Shown: positions 1-9,998, counted from the first letter of the stretch. The stretch is 64,000 nt of DNA from Shinisaurus crocodilurus (GCA_021292165.1 CM037878.1:257473921-257537920), one strand, 5' to 3'. Numbers and translations: made by a program. The notes: generated from the sequence alone by a model not told the origin.

Positions 1-837
1 ACAATAGGGACACTTATCATCTCTGGTCTGGTCATATCTGCGTTCATACCATGATCTTTTAGCTCCAAGAGCTTGAAGAGATAAGAATCTCTTCACGGTT
101 CTTATCCGTCACACATACATCATACAGCTCTTTAACAGAAGTAGCCATAGTCTGCACCTGGGCACTTATTACATCTGCCACACAACATATTTCAACCACT
201 TTCTCAAGTGTTAGATCCGGTTGTTTCAAAAGTCTTTCCTTTACTCTCTCCTCTTTCACGCTGAACACAATCTTATCTCTCACCATTTCATAGATTTCAT
301 AGAGTTGGGAGGCGCCTACAAGGCTATCGAGTCCAACCTCCTGCTCAATGCAGGAAACTAGAGGAGGGGTCTCCCATCCAAGTAACAACCAGGCTTGACC
401 CTGCTTAGCTTTCCACACTCAGATAAGCTGAGCCAGCATAAGCCACATGCCTGCTGCACTACCAAATTCACAGCTGCTGGCTTTAAGTTTCAGTTCAGTA
501 ACAAATTGTTCAATGGTGTCTCCATGTCTCTGTGAATAACTCCAAAACAAATATAATTCAAATACCACATTCTTACGAGGAGTACAATATATTCTAAATT
601 GTTAAAAAAAAACTTCTATTATATCTTTTGGCCCTTCCTCAAGAAAAACAAAAGTATTATATACCACTAAGGCTTCTTCTCCGACACAGTGGAGCAAAAT
701 AGCTACTTGCCATTTTTTGAAACATTATCAAGTCCAGCTGCAGTGAAATATAATTCAAATGCTTGTTCCCATCGCTCCCAATTTTCAGACAGATTACCTT
801 GCAAAACTAGTGGAAGAGGAGGCCGGAATGAATCCAT
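1..837 (-). pseudogene. Ty3/gypsy retrotransposon gag, broken, continues beyond window
   Basis: Capsid-type gag of a Ty3/gypsy LTR element, read leftward from an ATG at 837-835, about 60 bases past the primer-binding site. The conserved part ends with a KEERVKERLLKQPDLTLEKV block (about 285-60), typical of vertebrate gypsy gag, where an 'R-D-K-I-V-F' stretch precedes an 'E-R-L-L' helix and an 'L-T-L-E-K' helix. The frame is lost by a TAG at 703-705, by further shifts in the T-rich stretch near 605, and by a SINE inserted at about 286-455. The 3' part of the element lies left of the window. The protein would have formed the particle shell of the retroelement; this copy cannot encode an intact one. 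The same early frame break occurs in the second copy at 8116-8351. Confidence 0.8.
286..455 (-). repeat. 5S rRNA-derived SINE with CR1-like tail
   Basis: On the minus strand, bases 415 down to 368 match the second half of vertebrate 5S rRNA (GGAAGCTAAGCAGGGT-like start, then the CTTGGATGGGAGACC block that holds the internal promoter). It is followed directly (366-286) by the classic CR1 3' end: TGCATTGAGCAGG, TTGGACT and CCCAACTCTATGA-type words ending in two ATCTATGAA-like units. The 5' third (about 455-416) is too diverged to align by eye. It splits the surrounding gypsy gag, whose motifs resume on both sides. 5S-headed SINEs (SINE3 type) are an established class; the CR1 tail implies mobilisation by CR1 machinery. 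Confidence 0.65.
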
Positions 838-898
838 GTCTTCAACTAAAACAAACCAACTCCCAACTGCAGAGGAAAAACAAACAAACCAAAGTCCA

Positions 899-916
899 CG
901 CCAACTTCTGACACCA
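899..916 (-). other. Primer-binding site of the gypsy element
   Basis: On the minus strand this reads TGGTGTCAGAAGTTGGCG, immediately after the LTR's terminal CA. TGGTGTCAGAAG is a standard start for a tRNA-primed minus-strand DNA primer-binding site in vertebrate LTR elements. The exact tRNA was not determined. Confidence 0.7.
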
Positions 917-1145
917 TGTAATGTCTCTTCTTTTAAGAGTTGTGTGAACTATGCTTGGACATAATCATGACTCCCACATGACAGACTAAGAAAGATTTAT
1001 CCTTTAATCCATACACAAAGCAAGTACCAGCATACACACTCTACAACGGAAAGAGAGAGAGCAAAGAGAGGAGAGAAGAGTAGCTAACCCCAAACATTTG
1101 GTTAGCTAAATACCCTTCAGGTGTGCTAGAAGCCAATTCATTACA
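917..1145 (-). repeat. Putative 5' LTR of the gypsy element
   Basis: The minus-strand segment starts TGTAATG and ends ATTACA, giving matching 6-bp inverted ends (TGTAAT/ATTACA). Its inner end abuts the primer-binding site. An ATTAAA with a following A-rich stretch lies about 90 bases before the inner end and could serve as the poly(A) signal. The inner boundary is firm. The outer boundary is inferred from the inverted ends alone, because the partner LTR and TSD are outside the window. At 229 bp it would be a short LTR. Confidence 0.5.
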
Positions 1146-2142
1146 CCACAAGCAGGGGCTTCTGGAAGTTGAAGTCCAAAACATCTGGAAATCTACCTTC
1201 AGCCCACCCTGTTTTAAAAGAACATCAGAAAGGCCAGGAAAGCACAGACTGGACCCCAAAGTAGAAATCTCTATACCTATAAACAGTATTAGCAGAGAGA
1301 AGTGAATCTCCAAAAACTGCTGGTATGCTCTGAGGGTAGTCAGCTGAAAAAATGGAGAGAGATCATCCAAAACTGAAAGAACAACCAGTTACCAGAGTTC
1401 TACAAATGCTTTTAAACCAACTCCTTTCCTGATTTATCAGGAATTTGTAATATGGCTTCAGCTGTCAATCCTTACTTTCTATGCTGAAAACCTTTCTGCC
1501 ATATGATGAAAATTCAATCAAGCATCTATTCAGCCTGCGCCGGAGAAGAGGCACTAAAGTCGGCGATGCAATTCACTCATGTTTTCTTACTGTTTGAGCC
1601 AAGAGAAAGTGAGCCCATTACACTTACCTACTTGATCCTGCCGCTGTTCTCCTTCCTGTGGTGAAGCTGTTTTATTCTTATTGCAGCTAAGACGGCTCCT
1701 GTGCCAAGCAGCAGGGCACTTTTCAGTCGAAACCCCACACCATAAAGAGCCCTCTGTTGCCTCTCACAGATCCAGGAGGAGGAGTCTGCCCAGAACTGCA
1801 GGAACTACTAAAAGAAAAGTCAACAGTGTCAACCTTTTCCTATTAAACGCCACCCCCTCTCTGCTTCCTATGCATTTACCCCACCCCTTTCCCTTTCTAT
1901 CAAGAGATGGAAAGAAGGCACATCAGGCGAATTCAGAGAGCTAGTGCAGGGAAACACTCACAGATGTCTATGCAAATAGCCTGATGGAATCAGTTGCCAA
2001 ACATACAAGTAGCCCAAGTATATTTCTGCCCTTCAGGTTTCTATCCTTGTGGGAATTCTTCCCAGGGTACACCATTTACCCTTCACATCCTTTGTTGTGT
2101 CCTAACCTCCATGTTACAAGCCCCTTCTCAAAAGCTACAGAG
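1146..2142. other. Intergenic DNA, no gene seen
   Basis: Mostly unclassified sequence. Around 1155-1190 there is one arm-like fragment of the hairpin MITE family (AAGTCCAAAACATCTGGAA). No frame has recognisable protein features, and no splice-bounded exon is evident. Confidence 0.5.
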
Positions 2143-2377
2143 ATTTATTTATTACATTTATACCCCTCCTTTTTTCCTACAAGGAACTCAAGGCGGCTTA
2201 CATAATAATCCTCCTCCTCTCCATTTTATTCTCACAACAACCCTGTGAGGTAGGTTAGGCTGAGAGGCAGTGACTGGCCCAAAGTCACCCAGTGAGTTTC
2301 ATGGCCGAGCGGGGACTAGAACCCGGATCTCCCGAGTCCCAGTCCAACACTCTAACCACTACACCATACTTGCTCTC
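2143..2377 (-). repeat. Sauria SINE copy 1
   Basis: Reverse-strand copy: tail (ATTTATTTATT) at the left, then the GGAACTCAAGGCGGCTTAC 3' region shared with Bov-B/RTE LINEs, the CAACCCTGTGAGGTAGG core, and the tRNA-like head. The B box (GGTTCTAGTCC read on the minus strand) lies near 2320. Nearly complete. Confidence 0.9.
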
Positions 2378-3334
2378 ATTTAGCATCAACAGTGCTATCA
2401 AATTCAATGTTTATTGTAAGTAAAAAGCTGGCCAACAAATCCAACACAGTCACATTTGACTTCAAAACAGACTTCTCAAAAATAAGGGAACTTGATAAAA
2501 AGAAGTCCAAACTGAGGCCCAGTTTGCACATTGTTGTAAATGAGCAAGAACAACCTTGCAACAGGAGCAATTGGGCGGTAGGAACCAACACACTCACTTG
2601 TTCACAACAACCCAGGGTTTAAAAATCCCTGAGTTGTTGTGATGTGGGAACCAGCCCTGAATGTCAAGCAGTTCAAGCTCAGCTAGAATGCATACCTCAG
2701 ATTAGGAAAGGTAAAAACAAATCCAACAGGATACCAACATGGTATGGTTAATAAGAGTCAAGGAAGCTAGAAAAGGCAAGGTGGCTTCCTTTTAAAACAA
2801 AATGAGAACAAAAATGAGCAAATCTCTGGCAAAACAAATCTAGTCAGTAATATGGCAAGTAAAAAAAGATTTTGAGAAGCATACTGCTAGCAGTATTAAG
2901 ATGAGCAACACATATTTCTTTAAATACTCCAAAAACAGAAAACAATTGTTTTATTAATGGCTTTTGTTTGTTCTTTTTTGTAGCTCTGTTTTTGTTGTAT
3001 TATTCTGGTAAGCCACTTTGAACTCTATGAGGAAAGGTGTGGTATGAATGTTTTAAATAAAGGATGAAGGGGGCTGAACATGCCATTCCACACATGGAAG
3101 GGGCCCCTTCTGTTCATGGAATGGACTCTGGCGCAGCAGAGGCACCTGCTGGATGAAGTGTGGGGAGGTGATTTTTGCTTCCCCCTGCAGTCTCCTGAAC
3201 TACCTACACTATTCCAGAGGATCCTCTCCAACCTTCCTGAGTAGCTTTTTCAGGGGCAAGGAGAAATCACAGAAAATCACTTCCCACTTTCTTCTGCTAG
3301 GAGATGTGTCCCATGAGCTGAGTTCCAACCCAGG
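2378..3334. other. Intergenic DNA with a small hairpin and a LINE-like tail
   Basis: 2602-2642 is a hairpin with arms of about 16 bases (CACAACAACCCAGGG and its complement). 3008-3062 resembles a LINE/SINE 3' end (AAGCCACTTTGAAC followed by an AAATAAA tail). No gene is supported. Confidence 0.5.
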
Positions 3335-4197
3335 GCACCTAGGGAGATCACAGAGAAACTAAATGAATAGTTTACATCCGTTTTCACTACACAAAATGCT
3401 GGACAGATATCCACAGCTGATACAGGGTTGTTTACAGGGACAGTATCTGAAGAACTGAATCAAACAGATGTGACAAGAGATTACTTTCTAGAGCTTATTG
3501 ACAAATGTAAAATTATCCAGTCACCAGTACCAGATGGCATATATTCGATAGTTCTTAAACGAAAAATGTGTAATTTCTGATTTTCTAAAAAATGTCCTAA
3601 AATTGGCCTCCTTACCTGAGGGTTAGAAAATAGCCAACTGAATGCTAATCTTTTAAAAAGAGATGTGAGGAGCCAAGATACATTACAGGCAAATTAGTTT
3701 AGTATCTGTTCTGAATAGATTGGCTGGAAAGCATTATTCCAGAAGAACAACAAGCCATGCTGAAGAAGAATCAACTTGGTTTCTGCAAAAGGAACTCCTC
3801 CCTCACTAACCTTCTGGAATACTTTGACAGTATCAAGAAGCAAATGGATCTGGACTTCCAAAAAGCTTTTGACATAATCTCTCACCAAAGGGTCATAAGA
3901 AATGTAGCTTTCATAGCATGAGATGGCCCTTGTATGGATTACTAACTGATTAATAATTGGTTAAACAGGAAGAAGATGGGAGTAAACAGAGATTTTGCAA
4001 TAGAAGGAAGTAAACAGTGAGGTCCCCCAAGGACTGTTCTATACTTTTCATAAATGAGTTGGAGTCAGGGGTGAGCAGTGAGGTTGCCACATTTGCAGAT
4101 GACACCAAATGATTCAGGGTGGTGAAAATCTAAAAGAATTGTAAGCTCCAAAAATATCTCTCCAAAATGGATAAATGGGCAACATGGAAATGCAAGT

Positions 4198-4388
4198 AAC
4201 ATAGGAAGCTGCCTTATACCAAGTCAGACCATTGATCCATCTATCCCAGTATTGTTGACACTCATTGGCAGCAGCTCTCCAGGGTCTGAGGCAGGAGTTT
4301 TTCCAGCCCTACCTGGAGATGTCATAGATTGAACCCGGGACTTGCGGCATGCAGAACATGTGCCCTACTGCTGAGCAATAGCCCCTCA
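4198..4388 (-). repeat. tRNA-derived SINE (second family), copy 1
   Basis: Read on the minus strand, 4388-4320 is tRNA-like: a GGGGCTATTGCTCAGCAGTAG head (A-box region) and GGGTTCAATC (B-box region). This is followed by a body ending in GGTCTGACTTGGTATAAGGC and AGCTTCCTAT. The same body appears at 20627-20815. It is distinct from the Sauria SINEs in the window. Confidence 0.75.
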
Positions 4389-4671
4389 CAGTAAGTGAAA
4401 AAGTAATCCATATTAAGACAAAAACACCCTAGCTTCACATATACACTGATGAGGTATGAACTGGTGATGTTGAACCAACAACATCTTGTGGTCATGATGG
4501 ACTGCTCAATGAAAACACCACTCCGGTGTGAAAAAGGCAAATGCCATGATAGGAATTAGGAAAGGGATTGGAAATAAGACAACCAGTATCCTAATGCCTT
4601 TACATAAATCTACAGCACAATTGCATTTGAGATGGTGTGTACAGTACTGGTTGCCTCATCTCAAAAAGGAT

Positions 4672-4677
4672 ATTGTA
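4672..4677. repeat. Left target-site duplication of the L2 insertion
   Basis: ATTGTA, repeated at 8349-8354. It separates CR1 sequence from the (TAA)n tail of the L2. Confidence 0.75.
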
Positions 4678-4815
4678 TTATTATTTATTATTATTATTAT
4701 TATTATTATTTATATTTATTTATCGCCCATCTGGCCGGCAACCGGCCACCCTGGGCGATGTACATAGAATAAAAACAATAAAATACATTTAAAACAATAC
4801 AAAAATTTTAAAATC

Positions 4816-6309
4816 TTAACCTACCCCATATTCCAGCCTGAATAACCAGGTTTTTAATGAGCTCAGCAGAGAGGGGGCATGGCGGAGGTCACTCAGGAGA
4901 GAGTTCCACAGTACGGGGGCCGCCACAGAAAAGGCACTCTTCCTCGTCCCCACCAGTCTAGCTGCTCTGGCTGAAGGGACAAGGAGAAGGCCATCTGTGG
5001 CAGATCTTGTTGAGCGGCCCAATTGGTGTTGCTGGAGACGCTCCTTGAGATAGACTGAACCGGAGCCGTATAGGGTTTTAAAGGTCAAAACCAACACCTT
5101 GAATTCGGCTCGGCAAGCAACTGGTAGCCAGTGCAAATCCTTCAGCACTGGCGTGATGTGATCCCGCCGGCGGCTGCCTTTAACCAGGCGAGCCGCCACG
5201 TTCTGTACCAGCTGTAGCTTCCGAACCGTCTTCAAGGGTAACCCCACGTAGAGCGCATTACAGTAGTCTAGGCGAGAGGAGACCAAGGCATGAACCACTG
5301 ATGGGAGCAGGTGATTAGGAAGGTAGGGGCACAGCTGCCGTATCAGATGGAGTTGATACAGCGCCGCCCAGCTCACAGCTGCCACCTGAGCCTCCATGGA
5401 CAGCTGGGAGTCTAGAATGACCCCCAAGCTGCGGACCTGGTCCTTCAGGGGGAGATGTACCCCATTCAGCACCAGGTCAACATCCCCTAACCTCCCCTTG
5501 TCCCCCACCAGAAGTACCTTGGTCTTGTCGGGGTTCAGTTTCAGCATGTTCCTTCCCATCCAGCCAGCCACTGCCTCCAGGCACTTGGACAGGGTCTCAA
5601 CGGCCAACCTCGGTGAGGACTTGAAACAGAGGTAGAGCTGCGTGTCATCCGCATACTGATGACACCGCACCCCAAACCTCCTGATGATAGCTCCCAGCGG
5701 CTTGAGGTAGATGTTGAATAACATCGGGGAGAGGATGGAACCCTGCAGCACTCCACAAGTGAGCGGCCGAGGGTCCAAAGCCTCCTCCCCGAGAACTACC
5801 CTCTGATACCTTCCAGAGAAGAAGGACCGGAACCACTGCAATACAGTGCCTCCCAAGCCCAACCCCTCCAGGCGGTCCAGGAGGATACCGTGGTCAACAG
5901 TATCAAAAGCCGCTGAGAGATCAAGGAGGACTAGCAAGGAGCATTCGCCCCTATCCAAAGCCCTCCTCATATCATCCAGCAAGGCGACCAAGGCCGTCTC
6001 CGTCCCATGTCCAGACCTGAAGCCCGACTGGCACGGATCTAAATAATCGGCTTCATCCAAGTGTGCCTTCAACTGAGCACCCACAACCCGCTCGATCACC
6101 TTGCCGAGAAATGGTAAATTGGAGACTGGGCGAAAGTTGTTTAAATCCTGGGGATCCAAGGAGGGCTTCTTTAGAAGCGGTCTTATTACTGCCTCCTTGA
6201 GGGCTGATGGCATCACTGCCTCCTCGAGGGAGGCATTCACCACCGCCTTGATCCCCTCACCCAGTCTCTCCCTGCAGCTCATTTGTGAGCCAGGACGGGC
6301 AAGGATCAA
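4816..6309 (-). pseudogene. L2 reverse transcriptase domain (long open segment)
   Basis: Uninterrupted frame of 497 codons forming the C-terminal two-thirds of the L2 polyprotein. Reverse transcriptase motifs in order: PLLKKPSLDP near residue 45, NFRPVSNLPFLGKVIE (58-75), LLVLLDLSAAFDTVDH (about 125-140), GVLQGSILSPMLFNIYL (about 188-203), YADDTQLYL (catalytic YADD, about 220), and LGVILD near 298. The C-terminus has the L2 signature RRRDHITPVLKDLHWLPV and AAPVLWNSL. It stops at 4816, shortly before the 3' UTR. In an intact element it would copy L2 RNA at a nicked target. Upstream frame breaks near 6290, 6430 and 6720 separate it from the endonuclease, so this copy is not a functional single ORF. 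Confidence 0.9.
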
Positions 6310-6722
6310 GCAAGCAGGTGGTCGGCCTCACAGATGAAAGCACCTTGTCCACTTCATCAGAAGGAAGAAGCCGAAACCGATCCCACAAAACCGGTCTGCC
6401 ATTGGCCTCCTCCCACTCACTCCGTGTCCACGACGCACGATATCCCACTCCTAATCCGATCGATTTTATCTGCGAAGTGCTTCGCTAAAGCCTCACAGGA
6501 GGCTTTAGACTGTTCCAGTGGGTCCGGAGCGACTGGACCGACCAGACTCCGGACCACTTGGAACAGCCTCCTGGGGCAGCACTCCACAGATGCAATGGAG
6601 GCAGCATAGAAATTCTTTTTTGCTGCCTTCATCGCCACCCGGTAGGCTGAAGATGCAGCTCTAACCTGTGTTCGATCGTCTTCGGAGCGGGAATTTCGCC
6701 ATCGGCGCTCTAGCCTTCTCAC
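6257..6722 (-). pseudogene. L2 linker between endonuclease and RT, frameshifted
   Basis: Two overlapping minus-strand frames carry the linker: 6722-6417 (KAAKKNFYAASIAS, then FADKIDRIRSG) and 6448-6257 (LPSDEVDKVLSSVRPTTCLLDPCPSWL). The TTCLLDPCPSWL word is typical of the segment just before the L2 RT. Frame changes are needed near 6720, 6430 and 6290, each probably a small indel. Confidence 0.8.
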
Positions 6723-7854
6723 CTCGTTTCAGAGCTCGCAGCGACCGAGTGAACCATGGTGCTGCGCGAGCTCTGTTTAGGCGAAGAGGGCACTTCGGGG
6801 CAACTCGGTCTAATGCCCTGGTGATTGCAGCATTCCAGTCGTCCACCAGGGTCTCGACCAAGCTACCGTTTGTGTGCTCCAATTCCCCAAGCGCGTTCAG
6901 GAATCTATCTGGATCCATAAGACGCCTGGGGCGGACCATCCTAATAGGTCCCTCACCCCTGCAGAGGGGTTGTGGCATCAAGAAATCCAACCCCACCAGA
7001 TAGTGATCTGACCATGACAAGGGGGTGGCGGATATACCCCCGATTTCCAGATCATTTCCCCCCTCTCCAGAAACAAAAACCAAGTCCAGTGCATGACCGG
7101 CTACATGGGTAGGTCCAGTTAATACAGGGTGCAGCTCCCAGGAAGCCATGGTCTCCATGAAGTCCCGAGGTGCCCCCATGAGGGCAGCCCCCGAATGCAC
7201 GTTGAAGTCCCCCAGCACCAATAGCCTGGGGGACAACACACGCACATCAGAGACCACCTCCAGCACCTCGGCCAGGGAGTCTGTCGTGCAGCAGGGTGGA
7301 CGGTACACGAGCAGAATCCCCAGACTGCCCTTGGGACCCAACCTCCAGCACATGCACTCAATTGGTCTCCCGGAGAGGGAGTCTGGTAAGGACCAAGGAC
7401 TCCTGGTAGATAACAGCCACTCCCCCTCCCCGTCCCCCAACCCTTGGCTGCTGGGCATACGAGAAACCAGCCGGACACAAGGCCGCCAGAGTTGGAGCAG
7501 CGTTTCCGTAATACATGCCAGGTCCGCACCCTCATCCAGGATCAAGTCATGGATGGAAGATGTTTTTTGGGTAACGGACCTGGCATTGCACAACAGCAAA
7601 CGCAAGGCGGGGGGAGGAGCCACACATCCCCCAGTTATCCCTTGGCTCTGGGCAGGCCCGGGACAATGGATAGGTATTAAGCATCGATCCCTTGTCCCCC
7701 TTAGTCGGCGTGGCCTGCCCCTAGCGTTCTGCCAGCGCCTGCCGCTCAACAGTGGTATATTTTGCCCCCCAGAACTCCCTCCATCATCTCCCTGGGAGAG
7801 GCACATGCCCCCTCGCTTCCGCCGATCAGGCGGGAGACCCACCCCTAAAATCAA
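6661..7854 (-). pseudogene. L2 APE-like endonuclease domain
   Basis: Frame of 397 codons at the start of the L2 polyprotein. Endonuclease motifs: LLLCNARSV (about residue 87, the N-terminal Asn strand), ADLACITETLL (metal-binding Glu), YRPP (about 210), LLVLGDFNVH (active-site Asp/Asn, about 237-246) and LSWSDHYLVGLDF (Ser-Asp-His, about 305). The stretch around residues 120-160 fits the family better in a neighbouring frame, so a compensating pair of indels is likely near 7390-7500. The frame ends at 6661 after a shift near 6720. The enzyme would nick chromosomal DNA to prime reverse transcription. Confidence 0.85.
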
Positions 7855-8115
7855 CCCCTAAAACCCCAAGCCCTTCAAAAAGAAGGGCCTCTTAAAAACC
7901 CCAGCCCCACCTATATCCCCCTCAGCAGGGGGGCAGGCCCTTGCCCTCGTGCCACCCCCAAAGTGGCGGCCCCCTTTGGTGTCACCCCTTTGGTGTCACC
8001 CCGCCGCCGGCGGACCCGCCCCCGCTGGGGCCGGATCTTTATGGCCCCACAGTTGCAGGTGGGGCGGGGCGGCTCCTGGCTGGGCCCGGTCCTGCAAGGG
8101 CAGCCAGCAGCCCCA
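7855..8115 (-). other. GC-rich 5' leader of the L2
   Basis: Very GC-rich, CpG-bearing segment directly upstream (minus-strand sense) of the endonuclease frame, including a short direct repeat of CCCTTTGGTGTCAC (7972-7999). Its position fits a 5' UTR/internal promoter of a full-length L2. This is inference from position and composition. Confidence 0.5.
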
Positions 8116-8351
8116 CAGCTGGACTTGATAATGTTTCAAAAAATGGCAAGTAGCTACTTTGCTCCACTGTGTCGGAGAAGAAGCCTTGGTGGTATATAAT
8201 ACTTTTGTTTTTCTTGAGGAAGGGCCAAAAGATATAATAGAAGTTTTTTTTAACAATTTAGAATATATTGTACTCCTCATAAGAATGTGGTATTTGAATT
8301 ATATTTGTTTTGGAGTTATTCACAGAGACATGGAGACACCATTGAACAATT
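8116..8351 (+). repeat. Gypsy gag fragment fused to the L2 5' end
   Basis: Same sequence as the reverse complement of 504-740 with about four differences, including one base in the T run. It begins exactly where L2 sequence stops and ends at the right-hand ATTGTA target duplication, so it entered with the L2 as one unit. It is antisense relative to the L2. It shares the frame break seen in the gypsy copy at the left edge, just after an Asn-Gly-Lys triplet. Confidence 0.85.
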
Positions 8352-8815
8352 GTAGAGTTGGAAAAGGTGCAGAAAAGAGCAAAAAATGATCACGGGGCTA
8401 ATCCATTCCTACAATGTAAAGATAAAGAGTTTTTTTTTAATTTAGAAAGACACAGGTGTCACAATAGAGGTTTATAAAAGTACGCATGGTGTGGAGAAAG
8501 TAGATAAGGGGGCAGGGGGACCTCTGTCCCCCATAATATTAGAACTCAGTCTCATTCACTGAAATTGTTTGGCAGTAGATTCAGGTCAGACATTGGAAAG
8601 TACGTCTTCACACAAAATGTAATTTACAAAATTAGCTACCTCAAGATCTGGTGATGTCAGATCGCTTTAAAAGGGGATTAGACCTATCATCTAATCAGCA
8701 GCTATTAATCATGATAGCTAAAAGGAACCTTCATTGGTTGTCCAGTGTGAGAGACAGGATATTGGACTAGCTGCACCTTTGGTCCTATCCCAGCAGGGTT
8801 CTTCTTACATTACAT
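8352..8815 (+). pseudogene. Old CR1 LINE, 3' segment
   Basis: Continuation of the CR1 interrupted at 4677: GAGTTGGAAAAGGTGCAG encodes ELEKVQ, the exact continuation of the LKKDIV block on the left. Further on come CR1 C-terminal remnants, including the TTTAAAAGGGGATTAGACC region. The 3' end near 8730-8813 has the words CAGTGTGAGAGACAGGATATTGGACTAG and CCAGCAGGGTTCTTCTTA, typical of a reptile CR1 subfamily end. Confidence 0.8.
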
Positions 8816-9718
8816 GACACAACACAAAACTCTCCAGCAGGAAAAAAGGGGGGGGGGGCTCACCAACATACCACTCAGCTGGTCTTTTTCCACTGATGGG
8901 ATTACATTAATTTGAATAAAAAGCTGCTTTGCTGCCACTTCGTAAGTCTAGAATTTTGATGGCTAGTGTGCTGTATTTCTCATTAATTCTGTGGGGTTTC
9001 TTCTTCAATTTGTTTTCTAATACAATATTAGTGGATAGAAGGATGTATATATTGGGTTGTATGCAATGTTAGTCCTACTTAGAGTAGGTCCATTGAAATG
9101 AATGGGACTTAAGTTAGACTAACACTGGATACAACTCATTGAGAAAAAAAGACAAGATGGAGTTATTATGTAGTTTCTCATACACACACACACACCAGAT
9201 TGGGTGAAATCCAACATTGTGCAAGTGAGCTTCCCCTTGCTCTCCCCAAATCTGCTTCAGAGGGACCCCCCAACACTCCAGAAAAGATTTGGGGGTATGG
9301 GGGGCTGTAGGAGGAAGGGAAATGAGACTGCCAGCATTGGATACAACCCAATGTCTCTTTCTTCTATTATATTACATTTTATTGTTGGTTCACTGTCATG
9401 TGGCACCAGTGTCATGCCAACTGATTTGCCACATTGGCCTTCCTTCTGCAGAATATTGGCAACGATAGGGGGCAGATGCCATTTCAGATTCCTACTGAAT
9501 TGGAAGCGTGACTTCAGCAACAGAACAATAGCTACTACATCTGCAAGTGACAGGTTGCATTAAAGCTAGAGGAGGTAAGCAAACTTAAGTAATTACTGCA
9601 CAAGGTTTTTCAATTAATGTTAGACTAGTTTAACTAATACCACACAGAATTACATGTAATGGTCTGAAAGGTACACATAAAGCAACTTCTCTGGGTCAAA
9701 TTTAATCACTGTTTAAAT
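8816..9718. other. Intergenic DNA with small MITE-like repeats
   Basis: 9053-9140 is a short palindromic element (TATGCAATGTTAGTCCTACTTAGAG ... reversed at GTTAGACTAACACTGGATAC). 9203-9352 has ends GGTGAAATCCAAC and TTGGATACAACCC in inverted order. A CA run is at 9182-9196. No gene is seen. Confidence 0.45.
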
Positions 9719-9959
9719 GATTTATTTAGTTATTATATTTATACCCCGCCTTTCTTCCTGCAAGGAACCCAAGGCAGCTTACATAATCCTCCTCCACCTC
9801 TCCATTTGATCCTCACAACAACCCTGTGAGGTAGGTCAGGCTGAGAGTCAGTGACTGGTCGAAAGTCACCCAGTGAGTTTCATGGCCGAGCGGGGACTAG
9901 AACCGGGATCTCCCGGGTCCCAGTCCAACACTCTAACCACTACGCCACACTGGCTCTCC
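9719..9959 (-). repeat. Sauria SINE copy 2
   Basis: Full-length reverse-strand copy with tail TTTATTTAGTTATTATATTTATACC at the left, core CAACCCTGTGAGGTAGG, B box region near 9900 and the tRNA-like 5' end (GAGAGCCAGTGTGGCGTAG on the minus strand) at 9959. Confidence 0.9.
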
Positions 9960-9998
9960 AGTTGAGTTGATTCTCAACTCTGTTTAAAATAAAGGCTG

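Larger units (their letters stand above)
3335..4677 (+). pseudogene. Old CR1 LINE, reverse transcriptase part, 5' segment
   Basis: Degraded CR1-clade reverse transcriptase on the plus strand. Recognisable words in shifting frames are TQNAGQIST near 3395, a SLTNLLEYFD stretch near 3805-3835, DFQKAFDII near 3855-3880, FADDT-like residues near 4095-4110, and KKANAMIGIRKG near 4528-4560. Many frameshifts and stops show it is old. A tRNA-derived SINE interrupts it at 4198-4388. It stops abruptly at 4677 inside the 'HLKKDIV' region; the frame continues without loss at 8355 once the L2 insert and one copy of the 6-bp target site (ATTGTA) are removed. The start is approximate. Confidence 0.85.
4678..8115 (-). 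mobile_element. Near full-length L2-clade LINE
   Basis: Minus-strand L2 element. The 3' end is a (TAA)n tail (4678-4725) after a short 3' UTR containing the inverted words GGCCGG and CCGGCC. The coding region runs 7854 to 4816 with an apurinic-type endonuclease and a reverse transcriptase. A GC-rich 5' leader occupies about 7855-8115. The body is 3.4 kb, with few lesions compared with the host CR1, so it is much younger. It lies in CR1 between copies of ATTGTA, together with a gypsy fragment at its 5' end. Confidence 0.9.

Noticed and set aside
368..415. 5S rRNA gene
   Set aside because: Only the second half of 5S resembles rRNA, it carries mismatches, and it is fused to a CR1 tail inside a gag frame. 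It is a SINE, not a gene.
7148..7861. Plus-strand frame of 237 codons
   Set aside because: It lies antisense to the L2 endonuclease and has no domain features; it is a shadow of the GC-rich minus-strand coding sequence.
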